A stretch of 64,000 nt of DNA. Source: Vermamoeba vermiformis (lineage: Eukaryota > Tubulinea > Echinamoebida). Every line of letters starts with the position of its first letter. Position 1 is the stretch's first letter. Location of the stretch: NCBI GenBank assembly GCA_045837725.1, contig JBEWZL010000012.1, forward strand, positions 149,421 to 213,420, read 5' to 3'. The notes beneath the pieces are model-generated. The model had not been told where the DNA came from. It did not search any database and worked only from the letters and a program-made list of their open reading frames with translations. This document shows positions 11,546 through 25,054 of the stretch, piece by piece. A program made the translations under genes and the position numbers.

Positions 11546-14500
11546 ATGCTCCGCAAGGGTCTGCAAGTAGCGCTCAGTAGCAGCAAAAGAATTCCTCATG
11601 TGCACACGGCTAATTGTCCGTGCGCTATGATGGCCGACAAAGCGTTTTATTTGCGTGGATGGGATAGCATCACGAAATTTAGTGAAGAAAATAAAGAACA
11701 ATTATTCAAGGTATGGATACATTATATACTTATGATGGGCTTATTTAATTTCCTGTTAGTATTAAATTGCGATTTATTTATTTTGTCTTTTCAAAGATCT
11801 AATTTCAGGTGCCTCAAAAAATACCTTCTAATCACTTCATAACAATATAAACTGTATTAACGTAATTATTAATACCATTTTAATAGGGCCAAATTAAGCC
11901 GAAGCACGTCCGTTACCATTCTACTGAGCCTCCTCAATCCACTGACTACGCCTTTGAAATGGCGACTTCAAATGTTAGGTACGTGTATTTATTATTCATT
12001 AATAATTATATTCATATTTTCTAACTTATTATAACGCTAGATATGGTCCAGGTGTCACGCGAGAAATCGGATGGGACGTAAAAGACTTAAAGGCAAATAC
12101 AGTGGCTGTATTTACGGACCCAGTAAGTATAAAGAGATTGATTGTATTATTTTACGCAGCTTTAATAATTATTCTATTGTAAGAACTTGAAAAAGATCAA
12201 GAATTCGCCGGTGGATGTCGTTTTGCAATCTTTAGTTGATAATGGCGTTAAATACGAGCTCTATAGGTACTATAATATTAATATATTATAATCATATGCA
12301 CTAATCAATTCGTAGCAATGTCCGTGTGGAGCCTACAGATGAGTCGTTCAAAGAAGCAATTCGATTCGCTTCTCAAAAGAATTTCGACGCATTTATTGCA
12401 GTAGGGTACGTTAATATATTACTATAGTTATTACATATCAATATTTTAATACTGAACTTATCCTTTTAGAGGCGGATCAGTCATGGACACGTGCAAAGCA
12501 GCCAATTTGTATTCGACGTACAAAACGGATAATTTTCTCGATTATGTTAATCCTCCTATTGGTAAATATACTACAATAATATAGCATATAGCCTTCATTG
12601 AGCATTAATTGAATGATCATCAAATTCAACGGATGTGTTTCTAATACTAGATCAGGCAAAGGCTTGCCTCCACCGGGTCCCTTAAAACCTCTTATTGCAG
12701 TACCTACTACAGTAAGTATTCTTCTTATATTTTAATATTAATTGCTATTTACCAAATCGTGTATTGTAGGCTGGTACTGGCAGTGAGACTACAGGTGTTG
12801 CAATCTTCGATTTGCTTGAAATGAACGTTAAGACTGGCATTGCTCATCGCTTGCTCAAACCTACATTAGCTGTAAGTACAATAATATCAATAAGAACTTC
12901 GTGTAACGGCAGATTAGATCCGTATTAAAATTTTATTAGCTTACTAATCGTATTTTAACAGATTGTGGATCCCCATAATACTCGTACCGCGCCTGCTACA
13001 GTAGCCACTGCATCGGGCTTCGATGTCTTGTGCCACGCTTTAGAGTAAGTCGAGATCCGATCCAAACTGAGAATTGCTGAAAAAAAATTAACCTATTGTC
13101 TTATTGTAGATCTTACACTGCTACACCATACAATCATCGCTCTCCACGACCTCCTAATCCGAAGATGAGACCTGCTTATCAAGGCGCTAATCGTATCCTT
13201 TCAATTCAGAAATTTAAGCACAAGATCTAGCTCGGAAATTATATTATTTGACCCATAAGGAGTGAGGCGCACCTCCCTCTCGGGCACGACCACACTAACA
13301 AGAATGCACCGCTTCCCGTCCGATCAGCGAAGTTAAGCTTGTTCAGGCCTTCTTAGTACTGGGGTAGGAGACTACCTGGGAATCGGAGGTGTTGTGCTCT
13401 TTACTTTTTTTTTCCTTTTTGCTCTAGGTTGGTAATTTCCCGGTAGGGCAAATTTCTTGGGCTAATGATCTACTCCAGCATTCAGGGCTATCCATTTTTA
13501 TTTTTCGTACCGGATCTGATCTGGAGCATTTTTTTTGTTTTGTTTTGTTTTACCTTGACGCACTTACCATAGCTATCTCCGATGTCTGGTCATTAAAGGC
13601 ACTGGAGATGTTGTCGCAGTACTTTGTTCGCGCCGTTGAAAATCCTGCTGATGAAGAGGCCAGATCTAACATGATGCTCGGTAAGATCCGTCAATAATGC
13701 CAAAAATACTCTTTAATAATCTTACCATCCCTTATACAATGGTACTTATATTTATTTTCAGCTGCCACTTATGCCGGCATCGGATTTGGTAACGCAGGAG
13801 TTCATTTATGCGTAAGTCTGCTTTGATTGGTCATATCGCCTGATACTCACGTCATATGTCCTATTCTCAGCACGGCATGTCCTATCCAGTCAGCGGCATG
13901 GTGCGCTCTTATCAGCCAGAAGGTTATCCGAAAGACCATCCGATTATTCCGCACGGATGTGAGTACTGATTTAGAGAATATACTCTTAGTGATCGTATTA
14001 TATTCATATCAACATTTCCTATTAGTATCCGTCGCTCTTCATGCTCCTGCTGTTTTCAGATTTACTGCCTCGGCAAATCCACAAAGGTACCGTTACACTC
14101 CTTTCTTTCCATAACATATTGTGCGCCTATCTATTTGATAAATATACAGCATAATAGACTCACAATATAATATCAATCGATCACTGAAGCCATTATATGC
14201 TACCCTATTGAAATTTACATCCACGACCAATTCCATTAATTTTATTTCCATTTTTAGACATTTGCAAGCAGCACGTGCTCTCGGAGTAAACACCACCAAC
14301 CTCCGCGAAGAAGATGCCGCTAAAGCCCTGGTCGATCGATTGCTGCAGATCATGAACAGACTCAAAGTCCCGAACGGTCTCAAAGCCCTCGGATTCACTG
14401 AAAATGACATTCCTGAACTCGTGCAAGGTACTACTAAATATAGAGCACGTGATTTTAACGAAATTTCATTAACTTTTGATTTGCAGGCACATTGCCACAA

Positions 14501-14675
14501 CACCGTGTGATTAAATTGTCACCGAGACCTGTTGGTACGTCATTAATAGGAAATATTAATAATATACTCCTCACTATTGTAATTTAATAATATAATTAAG
14601 CTCTGATCTGACTAATTCTTTGTAGGCGAACAAGAACTGACTGCGCTGTTCAAAGCATCGATGAACATTTACTAG
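11546..14675 (+). CDS. ADHFE1: Hydroxyacid-oxoacid transhydrogenase, mitochondrial (iron-type alcohol dehydrogenase)
   Basis: Catalyses 4-hydroxybutyrate oxidation coupled to 2-oxoglutarate reduction (D-2-hydroxyglutarate formation) in animals; the same reaction is inferred here. About 15 exons. The N-terminus [20 protein letters not shown] is basic and Ser-rich, fitting a mitochondrial presequence. The core follows the animal enzyme closely: [87 protein letters not shown] and [15 protein letters not shown]. The two His-containing segments and the Asp of IVDPHNT supply the metal ligands of this family. It ends [10 protein letters not shown], as in the animal protein. One intron acceptor is ambiguous (ATCAG at about 12655); using it restores the conserved PIGKGLP. 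Intron 13193-13572 is far longer than its neighbours and contains a 5S rRNA gene. Confidence 0.93.
13282..13400 (+). rRNA. 5S ribosomal RNA gene nested in an intron
   Basis: A 119-nt segment matches the eukaryotic 5S plan. Its ends pair over nine bases (GGGCACGAC with GTTGTGCTC) to form helix I. The internal control region is present: AGCGAAGTTAAGC (A box) and GGGTAGGAGACTACCTGGGA (C box, exactly as in most eukaryotes). The CAGGCCTT..TAGTACT segment of loop E/helix IV is also conserved. A run of nine T (13405-13413) follows directly. It sits in the 380-nt intron of the ADHFE1-like gene on the same strand, so two RNA polymerases would read the same stretch. Confidence 0.93.
13405..13413 (+). 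terminator. RNA polymerase III T-run terminator of the 5S gene
   Basis: Nine consecutive T starting 5 nt after the inferred 3' end of 5S rRNA, with another T5 just downstream. This is the usual Pol III stop signal and argues the 5S copy is functional. Confidence 0.8.
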
Positions 14676-15025
14676 ACAGATGTGTCGTTGTATTGTAATA
14701 ATAAATCCTATAATCCAATCCAACAATCCATGCTAACTGCTTGTGCTTCATTGCCTAACTTCATCAATGCTGGAATAGCACTGTGTTTGACTCAACAAAG
14801 GATGGTTTGTGGTCACTCATCGACGGATCGGAATACGTTGTGACACGTGTCAAACGTACCATTAATGAGCCGCGAGTAAGAGATGCTGAGCAGTCACTTC
14901 GGCACAATATTCGTGCGCTGTGCTGTAACTACTAGCCGAAAGTATTGAGTAGTTGTGTTACGTGGAATCGAATGATAGTTATTTGTGGTAGTACTAACAA
15001 GTCTATTTGTTTTGAAGGACTAAAA
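14676..15025. other. Convergent 3' spacer with a CACGTG palindrome
   Basis: AATAATAAATCC at about 14697 is a likely poly(A) signal of the ADHFE1-like gene. TGACACGTGTCA at 14841-14852 is a perfect 12-nt palindrome that recurs elsewhere in the window. No gene was seen. Confidence 0.45.
14841..14852. promoter_or_regulatory. TGACACGTGTCA palindrome in a 3' spacer
   Basis: A perfect 12-nt palindrome between the ADHFE1-like and coiled-coil genes, the same word as at 5358 and 32626. Confidence 0.4.
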
Positions 15026-17456
15026 TTACAAGGGTTTATTTACATTAATATTCGCAAGGTTGTTATTGTTGTTATTATTATTGCCACTAGCCTCTAACAG
15101 CGCCAAACACTTCTTTTTCCAATCTTCAACTAGATCTTCGAGCTCTTTAATTCTATTGCCTTTTTTCTTCAATTTTTTCTTCGCTTTACGATACTTCTCG
15201 CTCTTTTCTTTCAATTGGAACTCTATTAGCTCTTTATAACTCGCTGTACTATTAAAAGTCTGATTTGTATTCGAAATTTGATTATTTTGATGCAGATCCG
15301 CTAAAATAACGCTATATCCACTAGAGCTCATCTTATCGTACTTAGAATATATATCCGTGACTGATAGCTTAGTATTATCATTTTCATCTTGTTTTTTGGC
15401 TCGTTTCAGCGTTCTAAATTAAAAACTATTAGTCGCGGATTCGATCCGAAAAATTATTTTCGCTTCATTAATGATTATAAGCGTGTTAATTACATATAAT
15501 TCGCATACATACCCTTTTCGAGATGAAGAAGATGTATTTGCATTGTTTTCTTCTTCTGCAAAGTTGATTTTTTTCTTTGGCGACTCTTTGCTCTTTTTTG
15601 AACTAACAGATCCATAATTATTGTCTTTAATATGATCCTTATTACTGCTATTTCGTTTAATTTTCTTCTTTTGATTCTTTTGTACTGCTTCTCGTAATTC
15701 TTGTACTTCTTTAAGCAAATTTTCATTGGCTATTTTTTCGTTGATCAGATCGCGCATTTCTTGACGCATTTTATTGAACTCTAAATGCATTTCTGCCTTG
15801 AACGATGTAAAATTTTGCTCTAAATACAGTATTAGTAATTTATTCAAGGCAAACAGAACAGATCTAATTCATGAAAAAAAAAACTATTTTTAGATCTTGC
15901 TTGAACTTACGTAATTCTTCTTTTAATGATGCACTATTATTAGTAGACGATGTATAACTATCGATCCTATCGCTCGTATCGCTAAATCGTTTCCTCATAT
16001 TATTGAGATCGAGATTCGGATCCAAACTCAAACTCATAGCTGCACCAGTAGTTCTCTCGCTCAAGGTAATATTATTTTCATTTTTTCTAGGACTAGTTCG
16101 CGTCATTAATGACATTACGCCATTAGTTCGGTGCTTTGGCCGAGTACTTTTAATTGCAACTTTTCTATTCTCGGCAAGTTCCGACGCTAAAATAAAAATA
16201 ATGAGTAATCGTGCGTATAATATGTTTATATATGATGTATATAATGTTTATAGTATTTAGTTAATGATTTTGAAGCGGATCTAAGAGTTTCCGAAGAATG
16301 TACCGGATCCAACTAAAAAAATTTAGATTTGCTAAGCGAGATTTATCGACATTAAATATCGCTTCGTCATATATACTTCATCGTTTAATAATATATCGCA
16401 TTACATATTGCAAAATGTCATTAAAGTTGTAGAATTTTTTAACGGTTGAAAAACAACGGAGAATTGCAATTACAACAATTAAATTTTGAGCTACAAAATA
16501 GGGATAATAGCGTGATATTATTGCCCATATTACATGTATCTTATATGAACTTTAATATCAAGCATTTCATTATCGCGCCTTTTCAGATTTGCATTCAATC
16601 GAAAGATTTTGTACCAAATAAAGATTGAGCTCCATTAATATGGTCTTTACATTATTATATAAACATATTATCATCTCATGTTATTTTTTTAATGTTTGTT
16701 TTGTTTTCAAACGAGATCGAGCGGAGAAATTGTGTTTCAATTCTCGATCAAGGATTGTATTAACGTCGAATGGCATAATGAAGCCATATATATTCTAGAG
16801 TATATATATTTACTTACATTCTAAAAATTCCGCGTCCCAATTCAGCGCTGGTAAATGAACGGATTTGCGTTCTTGTCTTGGCGTGTTGGAAGGTATTTTG
16901 TACTCTTCAATATCAGGCAAAGAACTCGTGCGCCTTATTAACCTAGTAGTATATAAGATATGATTAATATCGCGCTCGATAAAGAATCAGGTCTTTGCGA
17001 AGATCGAGCCGGTAAAGAAATCTGCTAACAAAAAAACTTGGCTTGCATTAATACTAAAAATATTATGCTCATATTTTAATACAGTATTGCTATTATATAT
17101 TCATACAGTCAATCATATTAATTTCTTTATATAAAGCTGTATAATTTTTAATGTGAGACTTTGAGGTGCATCCGCTTAATTCCTAATGCAATAATTACTT
17201 ACTTCCTACTAGCAGCAACACTTTCAACTTGCTTATTAATTTCTTTACGAACTCTTTTTTTGTGTTTTGAGTCGGAGGCAGATCCGCTATCGGAACGGCC
17301 AGATCTCGCTGTATTCTTACTCTTCGTTGGCGATTGTGTTGTACTGCTCATTATATATGGAGGTCTATCTAATCCGCATGACGTGGAGCAGCTTTTATTG
17401 TTGTGTTCGGTGGAATTCGGAATGGTAAAATGGTGAAATGTCGTTCTGTTAGTCAT
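15026..17456 (-). CDS. Lys/Ser-rich coiled-coil protein, unknown function
   Basis: Five or six exons on the minus strand. The N-terminal exon (17199-17456) is Ser/Lys-rich with KHKKRVRKEINKQ; starts are possible at 17456 (MTNRTTF) or 17351 (MSSTTQSP). The next exon reads RRTSSLPDIEEYKIPSNTPR, resembling a phosphorylation-prone linker. After a 630-nt intron come a Ser/Thr-rich exon and then a long coiled coil (LEFNKMRQEMRDLINEKI ... LKEVQELREAVQKNQKKKIK). The last exon (15026 to about 15412) has a second coiled coil (YKELIEFQLKEKSEKYRKAK) and ends in an Asn run. No catalytic domain was seen. A cytoskeletal or scaffold role is possible but not supported by a named domain. Confidence 0.65.
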
Positions 17457-17855
17457 TCGTCGTACAAACGGCTTTCAAACGACAGAAATTCGACACCAAT
17501 ATTAGATGAATGCTGCATAATGACCATATAAAGTATAGACTGCCAAGCAACAAAATCTGTTTTCGAATCTATTGGCCAATCGATTTTATTTGCTTGAAAT
17601 TGCCTCTTAAGTACATATTAGATGATAAATTATAGTAGATCGAGCCTACATTATATAAAAATCCGTAATTAATGTTTAAACGGAGATAGGTTTTTTGCTC
17701 TTGCAACAGAAACGGATGGAGGCATTAGTTAGATTTTTAAAATCATTTATTATTAGAACAAAAGCAAAAACGGATATTTTACAAGAAAATTTGACAAGAC
17801 AAAGAATTATTTGGCTGGATTCGCTAACTTTCTATTATAATTCTCTTCAAGCCCT
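17457..17855. other. Spacer between coiled-coil gene promoter and receptor RasGAP-1 3' end
   Basis: About 400 nt, AT-rich, no supported gene or RNA. Confidence 0.4.
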
Positions 17856-20800
17856 CTAGTTATTTGTTTCGACCTTAATAGGCGATCCAATGCCATTAAC
17901 AACTGCTTGTAGTCTTTCATAAGCATCAGAATCCAAGTGCTCCTTGATGCGCGGCAAGCTGTAGTAGATGTGACGGTGCAACTCGACCATACTCAGCAAC
18001 AAAATGTTTTCGGGGATTTCAACTGGCTGTATGCTAGACTCACTGGTGCCGCCGGGGAGGGTCTATTCAACATAAAATCAGTACATTGTACGCGCTAGAC
18101 ACGTGTCAAAATGTCTCGCAACACGAGTACGTACCGCGCAATCATCGAAGAACTGATTGATCTCGTTCTGATTCTCATCGATAAAGTCATTCAGCTTGGC
18201 CATGTGTTGTTCTTTGCCTCCGAGCTTGATGTTGTTGGCAAGGGACTGCAGTGTTTTTGTGATCAACACGAAGACTCTTCGTGCTTCTTTGCTGGGAACC
18301 TCTGAACAAAAGTGAAAAAAAACACTCGTTAGTCATCCATTCAAATAAAAAAAACAATCAAAAACGACCAAATAAAATGACGTTGAAATGATATGAAGAT
18401 GTTCTGCGTGTCAAAGATATTTGTTTTGTGTGCGATTGCTTACTTCTTGTCAAACCGTATGCTTCAGGCAAGTTGATTGCAGGGTTCAAGAATCGCAAGA
18501 AAATGAAGCCACCAATCGCGGTGTGTCTGGCGCTCGGGTACTTCTCGTTAACTTTCTCTTGCAAGTAGTGGCAGATCATGTTCAAAGGTCTATTTAGGAT
18601 TAGTCAATATGACTTACAGTACTATAGAATTACGAGCAAATACTTACAAAGGAATGTGCTCGACTGACTTGAGAATCTTAGACAAGATCTGTTGAGCAGT
18701 CAAAAGCAATTGATATTTGTTGACTTTGACGTCTTCTTCTTCTCCCAAAAGTACTGGATCCATCTGAACAAACACAAGTTAGTTATCAGTCTCAAAAAAA
18801 AAGTGACCCGTGTCAACAAGGACGAGATCGCGAGATGACTTACTTCAGTTGAGATTTCACCAGCTGAGGTCTTTTCAACGAGCAAGAAAATGTCGTCGCT
18901 GAGCGTGTTCCACAAGTACTCCAATCCGACCAACTTGCTGTAGAACTTCCAAGCAGTAGTCGTGACGGTGTTGCCACGGAACAAGGTACCTTCGTTGGTG
19001 TTGTGTTCGCTCAACTCCCTGTCAATCAACGAGTACATGAGGGGCAAGAATCGGCCTTGAGACTCGAACACGTAAGTGATGGCTTGTGACACGCGGTCAA
19101 TGTCAGTGGCACTGGTCACATCTTCATGCACAAGCGCCGTCAAAATGCGCATGTCCTTCTCAGTGATCAACTAAAAACACATCCAAAGTTAGTTCCTCGA
19201 GCTTGTCAAATGTTAATAAGGGTCTTATTATACTGACCTCCTTAAGCTTCTGCAAGCCCGGGACGTAAGTGTCACGATCTTTACGCGGGAGTTTGGACTC
19301 AGTCATGGACTTTCCGAAGGCGATGGGCAAGAACTCAGGAGGACCAGGCTTGCGCTTCAACAAAGTAGCGTCGTTAACCCCACCGCGAGCTCTGCGGCGC
19401 AAGAAAATGACGAGCAAGACAACACCACCGATGATGATCAGACCGGCGGGAATGAACAACAAGTACAAGAGTGGATCTGCTTGGTAGTCCGGGCATTGGT
19501 TCTGTTACATCACAAATCGTTAGTAAAGCCAATAGTACTACATCCTATGATATTATTTGGGTATGATCAAGTGAAAATTGAGCAAGATTTTCGCCGTCGT
19601 TATGGATTCGTTTCTCGTCTTAGCGAGATAACGTCATCTATTGCTAAGTGAACGGCGTAATTAATCCTCTCATTATGACTACTTACAGCTTGACCGGATG
19701 AAATAGCGACACTATTGCCGCTAGGACAGCTTTCGGGAGCACGGCAAGCCCCAACATCGCGACACCACACGCAGCCTGAAGGGAACGAGGATCCGGTTTG
19801 TTTGATGCAAGCCACGCAGCTAGTCTTCTCGTTATGACAACCTACGCATTGCGAAAAGATTGAGTCAAATTTACTCTGAAAATTCGCACGTGAAAGAGTG
19901 GATTTGAAAATGGACTGGAAACACAAATTATCCATTGACCGGAGTTTGGGAATTATAATTAATTATCCATGGATCGATTATAAAAGGAATAATGTTAAAT
20001 TACGATTAATTCAAGAAACGTACCGACAAATTCCCATTGTGCACCGGTGTTCAAGTACACCAACTTGCCATCACCAATAAAGCCAGGGGTGCTGACCGTT
20101 CCGAATGGAGTATTGTAGGCTGTTTTAATATGATTAGTATTGTCACGCGTAACAATTTACTCCGAAACTAAAAATTACTAGTTTTGACTTGGTGACAGGT
20201 GTCATAAAGTGTCACACAGATTGCAATCAATTTAAAAATTAAGTAATGTTGTGGCTGCGCGTGGAATTCGATTTAAGCAGCTGTAAGGTTATTATATGCG
20301 AAGAATCTGTATAGTACTTACAATAGTAAGTCAAAACAGGCCAAGAAGTTAACGGATCAATTCCGCTCGTGGAGAAATTGAAGTTCAAAGTGAGCTTGCC
20401 GTTAAAGTAACCAGTGCCGTTAATCACCATAGAATCGGTATCTACATTGTTGGTACCAGCTATGTAAAACAACAAATCAGAAAGTAAATTCGCAATCTTG
20501 GCCAGAATCTTCGTGACATCAACTTTGAAATTATTCCAGAACTTTGAAATTTAACTAAACTTGATCTTTTGATATATATAACGTACCGATAGAGAAGATA
20601 AGTTCACCAGTGTTAGCATTTTGATTGAAATCGCCGATCAGTTGGAAAGTACGGGCATTGTTCTTCGAGGGGGCAGTGGCATTGCCGATGTAAATAGCGC
20701 CGTTGTTATTGATTGTACCAGTCATAATGCCTTGCAACTCCAAGACACCGTCGTTCTGAAGATTTTGTACGGTCAATGAGCCTCCAGGATTGACTGCCAC

Positions 20801-23800
20801 ATAAGTGGATGGGGCATCTTGGTAGATGGCTCGCTTGCCCGAAGCTTTTGTTTGAATAAAACGACCAGATGAAGCACCGAGAGTACCACTAACTGTAATG
20901 ATACCCTTGTTGATGAAATCAACGTTGCCAGAGTCAACAATGACATTCTAAATAAATTTTTGTTAGAAACCGGATCTCGATCAAAGAAATATTTGTGGGG
21001 ATTAATTTTTTGACCTTCAACCAATTAAATATATCTCCATATACATATATGTTATATTGGCAGTCTTACCTTGGGAATGGTCACATCACCGACGAAGGTA
21101 AAGGTCGATCCTTGTCCGTTGAACTGTAAATCGTCTCCGTTACCGCCAACAATGATGGTGTTAACGATAACATTGATGTTAGACAAGTATTTGCCAGAAC
21201 CAGATTGGAAGAGAAGATTGTTGACGGTCAAACTGTTGCTTCCAGTTCCGCTAAATCCACCGCTGATCCAGGTAACTGTATCGAGAGTGGAGAGACTTGG
21301 AGGAATGTTGAAATAACCGCCGTTGAGATTAATAGCGGTAAATATTTGGGTAACATTAGGCTCAGGTTGGAACTCGATCTGACCACCAGCAGTTGTAACG
21401 GATCCGTTGAATTCGCAGGTGATAATCAGCTTGCCAGAAACTACTTCAACAGTGCCTTCGGAAACGTCCAAGCTACCAGCTACATTCAAAACAATTATTA
21501 GATCAAACTAATTCTAAAACCATAATGCCGCGAAAGCGCGATCTGTAGAGGCCTCAAATAATTGAATAAAGCTGCCTTATTATAGATTATAGCCATATAT
21601 TGTTACTTACGTCCGCTAATGTAACCAACACTGCCTTCAGGCAAGAGCACTCTCAACTTGCTAACAACTTTCAAGTTCGTACTAGCATCAAGAATGAAGG
21701 TTAAACCACCATTCGGACCAGCGTTTTTGCTAAATAAGACGATGTTAGCACCTAGTTGTTATTTACACGCTTAAACGACAAATTCGTTCGTGGATCGCAT
21801 CCACAAAATTCAAATACGTACAATTCAAGAGTAGTAACGCGAAGGTTAGGGCCAACTAAAGTAGAGTTCATGCTGAGCGCAACAGTCAAGCCAGAAAGGC
21901 TGGTTCCATCAGCAAACTGCAATTGACCACCGTAAATACCAAGGTTGCGATTGAGAGTGGTCAAAGTGTAACTAAGAATGGATCCGGGACCCGAAGCAAG
22001 ACGAACATAATCTGCATATGAATCTCCAACCAAACTAAGAAGAAATCAGTGAGTACACCATAAAAAAGTTGGATGCGGATGCACTTACTTTGTGTCCACT
22101 ACTTGAACGAAGCCGTTATCATAAATGCTGAATGTCTGCATAATGTTAACACCGGTCGTCTTGACACCAACTATAGCTCTAGTATCCTCAGGAATGACGG
22201 TACCAGTGGCGCTACCAGACAAAATAACACGAGCTCCAGCAGCGATGTTCAAGTAATTGCCAGTGACTCCGTCGTCCGTCAAGTCTGTAGCTAAGACGGT
22301 GCCTGACACGATAGTTCCGTTGGCTTGGATCAGCTTGCCGATATGGAAGTCAATGTCGGCAACAACTTTATCGACCACTCGCAACCAGCTGGTTGAAATC
22401 AGATCCGTTTGAATGACGGTGGTACCCGACAAAGCTTCAATATGGCAACCACTCATCGTAGTAGCTGAAATAATTCGTCATTAGTAAAAATTGTGGAGGG
22501 TTTTTAATCTAAATATGGACTATCGAATCAACTGTTCTAATCATGATCTGATTGATTTTGAAACTTTACAACAGAAAAATAAAGAATTAAATTTCGATAG
22601 ATTGATTTAAAGAGCATCGTGGCTGTTTGAAAAAAAGATGATACTTACTTGACTTAAAGTAACAGAAGTTGGCTTGGCAGGAAACATAGCCGTTGGAACT
22701 TGAAGTAAAAGAACCTTCAACATCGGCTGTACTGATACCCCCGTTCAAGGGAATAGGAACGCCGACGAGACTCAGGCTAAGAGAGCAATTAGGTCATGCA
22801 TTCGTATCGTGGCCAGATCCAGATCCGGATCCAGCATAAGCATTTTACTTACGCTGCGCCAGCCGATGAATCAGAGTTAGAAATATCCCAGGTGCCCTTA
22901 ATATCAGCGTAATTTGCGGAGATGATGAAACGACTGACGGCGTTGTTGGTAGAAGGAGTGGTAAAAACATTCAAGTACACCTTCTCACTGTACAAGCTCC
23001 CTGAAACTCCTTTGCCGGGGAAAACGACGTTTCCACTATCAGACAACGAGATTAGGCACGTTATATATGATAGGGCTCTACTTACGTAAGAGTAACGTTC
23101 ATGACGCAGCAGTCAGTGTCGTAAGCAGTGCACGTGTTGCAAGTTCGATCGTCGGTCGTGAGTGAAGTTTCATTGAAGGTCGACACAACGACAGAACGAC
23201 CAGAAAGACTGCCGGTCAAATCGATCGTGCCAAGAGTCCAAGTTTTTTCGGTAAAACTGGCGCCGACTGACTTAGACCACTCACTTCTGTACAGCAAGCT
23301 CAGACCCCTACAACGCATTTAGTAATTGACCATGTTTCGCCTAACAACGCTTAATCTGACTTACTTTCCGACCCTAGTAGCACCTGAGATAGTGCTGCGA
23401 AGCTCGAGCGTAGTTTGGGAACTTTCAATCTGGCTGTACACTACCGAGAAGAGCGTAAGTTTCGATAACAATAAGCGCTCGAGCAAGTTGTTTTGACTTA
23501 CCGCTTGCAACTGGCCATGCAATACCACCAACGGGCTGTAGTGCATTGGTAATACTAGCACCACCACCAACGACCAGGTTTAAAAGAGATCCAGAGTCGA
23601 ATCTCGGAGCGGGTGAAGCAGCAGTCAGGGACAATCGTCCTTGCAAGTTAAAGGTGATATTGGCATTGCTTTGCAGCCATATAGTACCCCAATTTGTATC
23701 GGCAAAAATACCCACACGGCCAGTAGTAGCACTAAATTGCAATAATTAGAATCCGGAATCTAGATCGAATAAAAAAAACCTCGATTTAAAGGTAGCAACC

Positions 23801-24354
23801 GAATCTTAGGATAATTAACAAGTATAATAACTTACGAAGTAAAGATTGCTCGATCTGCAACACCTGGCACTCCACTGGGCGACCAGCTGGTCGCTACACC
23901 TACAGAAGCGTCGTCTAACAATTTGTTAGCTCTTAGTAATTACGCAATAGTTAACTATATATTAATTTAACGAGGTACGTACTACCGCCAATGAAGGTGT
24001 AGTCTGTTTGCGCTGAGACGTAAGAGCAAAACCCTGCGAGAAAACGTTAGCGTAGAGCTCAAATAGCATTAGAAATATAAGGTCATATTTAAAATTCGCT
24101 AATACTTCGAGTCCAACACCGGACACGTGTAAATGAAACAGATGCAGCTAAATTAAGCGCAGGTAGAAAATTAACATATTTAAAGGCTGCTCGCAAGAAT
24201 TGTAGGACTTATGATGGTTAATTATATTGACAAGGTGATTTTCCAAAATTGTCAGAAGAGCGTTGAGTTGGATGTGACTGGGTAAGTAACGATTACAGTT
24301 AAAATACATACCAGCAATTGCGAGGATAAGAATTAATAAACCTCTGCTATTCAT
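17856..24354 (-). CDS. Receptor RasGAP-1: signal peptide, beta-solenoid-like ectodomain, PSI, TM, RasGAP
   Basis: A gene of about 25 exons from ATG at 24352-24354 to TAG at 17856. Exon 1 is a signal peptide (MNSRGLLILILAIAG). The long ectodomain (about 20,000-24,100) is Thr/Ser/Asn/Gly-rich with repeating short beta-strand motifs (VEVVSGKLIITCEFNGSV, TTAGGQIEFQPEPNVTQIF), like a parallel beta-helix, plus a Cys cluster (CNTCTAYDTDCCVMNVTL). About 19,690-19,845 encodes a PSI-type Cys module (CHNEKTSCVACIKQ ... GCVWCRDVGACRAPESC). One TM helix follows (LLFIPAGLIIIGGVVLLVIF) with a basic stop-transfer. The cytosolic part is a RasGAP domain with the arginine finger in LFRGNTVTTTAWKFY (near 18,980) and the FLR signature FIFLRFLNPAINLP. 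It should stimulate GTP hydrolysis by a Ras-like GTPase at the membrane. Very similar in plan to receptor RasGAP-2 at 27235. Confidence 0.85.
18127..18513 (-). repeat. Conversion-like tract II shared with 32870-33256 (inverted)
   Basis: This 387-nt segment and 32870-33256 have equal length. Exon ends flanking the intron are identical over 70 nt (from GGTGGCTTC to the donor) and over the last 120 nt. The intron of about 146 nt differs at only about ten positions, while exons outside the tract are much more diverged. Confidence 0.85.
18714..18948 (-). repeat. Conversion-like tract I shared with 32493-32727 (inverted)
   Basis: A 235-nt segment, the same length as its partner in the second receptor gene. 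It covers an exon end, a whole intron (including the TGACACGTGTCA-like palindrome, here TGACCCGTGTCA) and the next exon start. Only scattered substitutions and balanced small indels separate the copies. Confidence 0.8.
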
Positions 24355-25054
24355 GATAATTATAGAATACAAATTTAGCGAAACTGATCTCGGGTTGCAA
24401 AATCTAGTCCGTTTTGATTAATTGTTGACTTCTGTTCTTCAGGGACTGTCGAAAAACAAAAGAAAACACTGTCTAACTAATAAATAAAGTAGAGTTCGCA
24501 ATTGTGTTCGCGACTCGAAGCGTAGAATAAAAAAATTGGTAAAGATTTTGTTTTCGGTTGATTCTGTCACGTTTTGGAGACCGTAGGATGACCATATATT
24601 ATCGTATAATAGTTCTCCTAGCAAATAGAATCATGAAGGAGGCATTGCCGGGTAAACAACAGCAAGAGTAAAAGTTTGAATCGCACAAGATCCTGTCACG
24701 CGCATCTGTCATTGTTAACCGCAATTTATGGTTCTCCTAATCCGCAATAGTTAATTGATTCGTAACACCGCCAAGTAGAAATAACAATTTCTATTGTGAC
24801 ATCCGGGGGCAACCCGAAAAAAACCTCAAAAATGGAATCCCGCGCAAGATCCAGATTCAATCGTGAATAAGCCGGAACTATCTAGCAACTTATACTCCTC
24901 GTATTCTTATGGAAATCCACTTGCTAGCTCGAAAATAAAGACTGCCAGTAAGTCAGGTTCGTTCACCGAATATATTTGATTGCCACATAAAGTAAAAGAC
25001 ATACTATGACGTATACGAACATACAATTGAATTGGAGCTGTTTACGAGGCACTT
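24355..25054. other. Promoter region of receptor RasGAP-1 and 3' flank of the M15 gene
   Basis: About 700 nt of AT-rich sequence. GACACGTGT at about 24122 lies just inside the receptor gene. No supported reading frame or RNA was seen. Confidence 0.4.
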
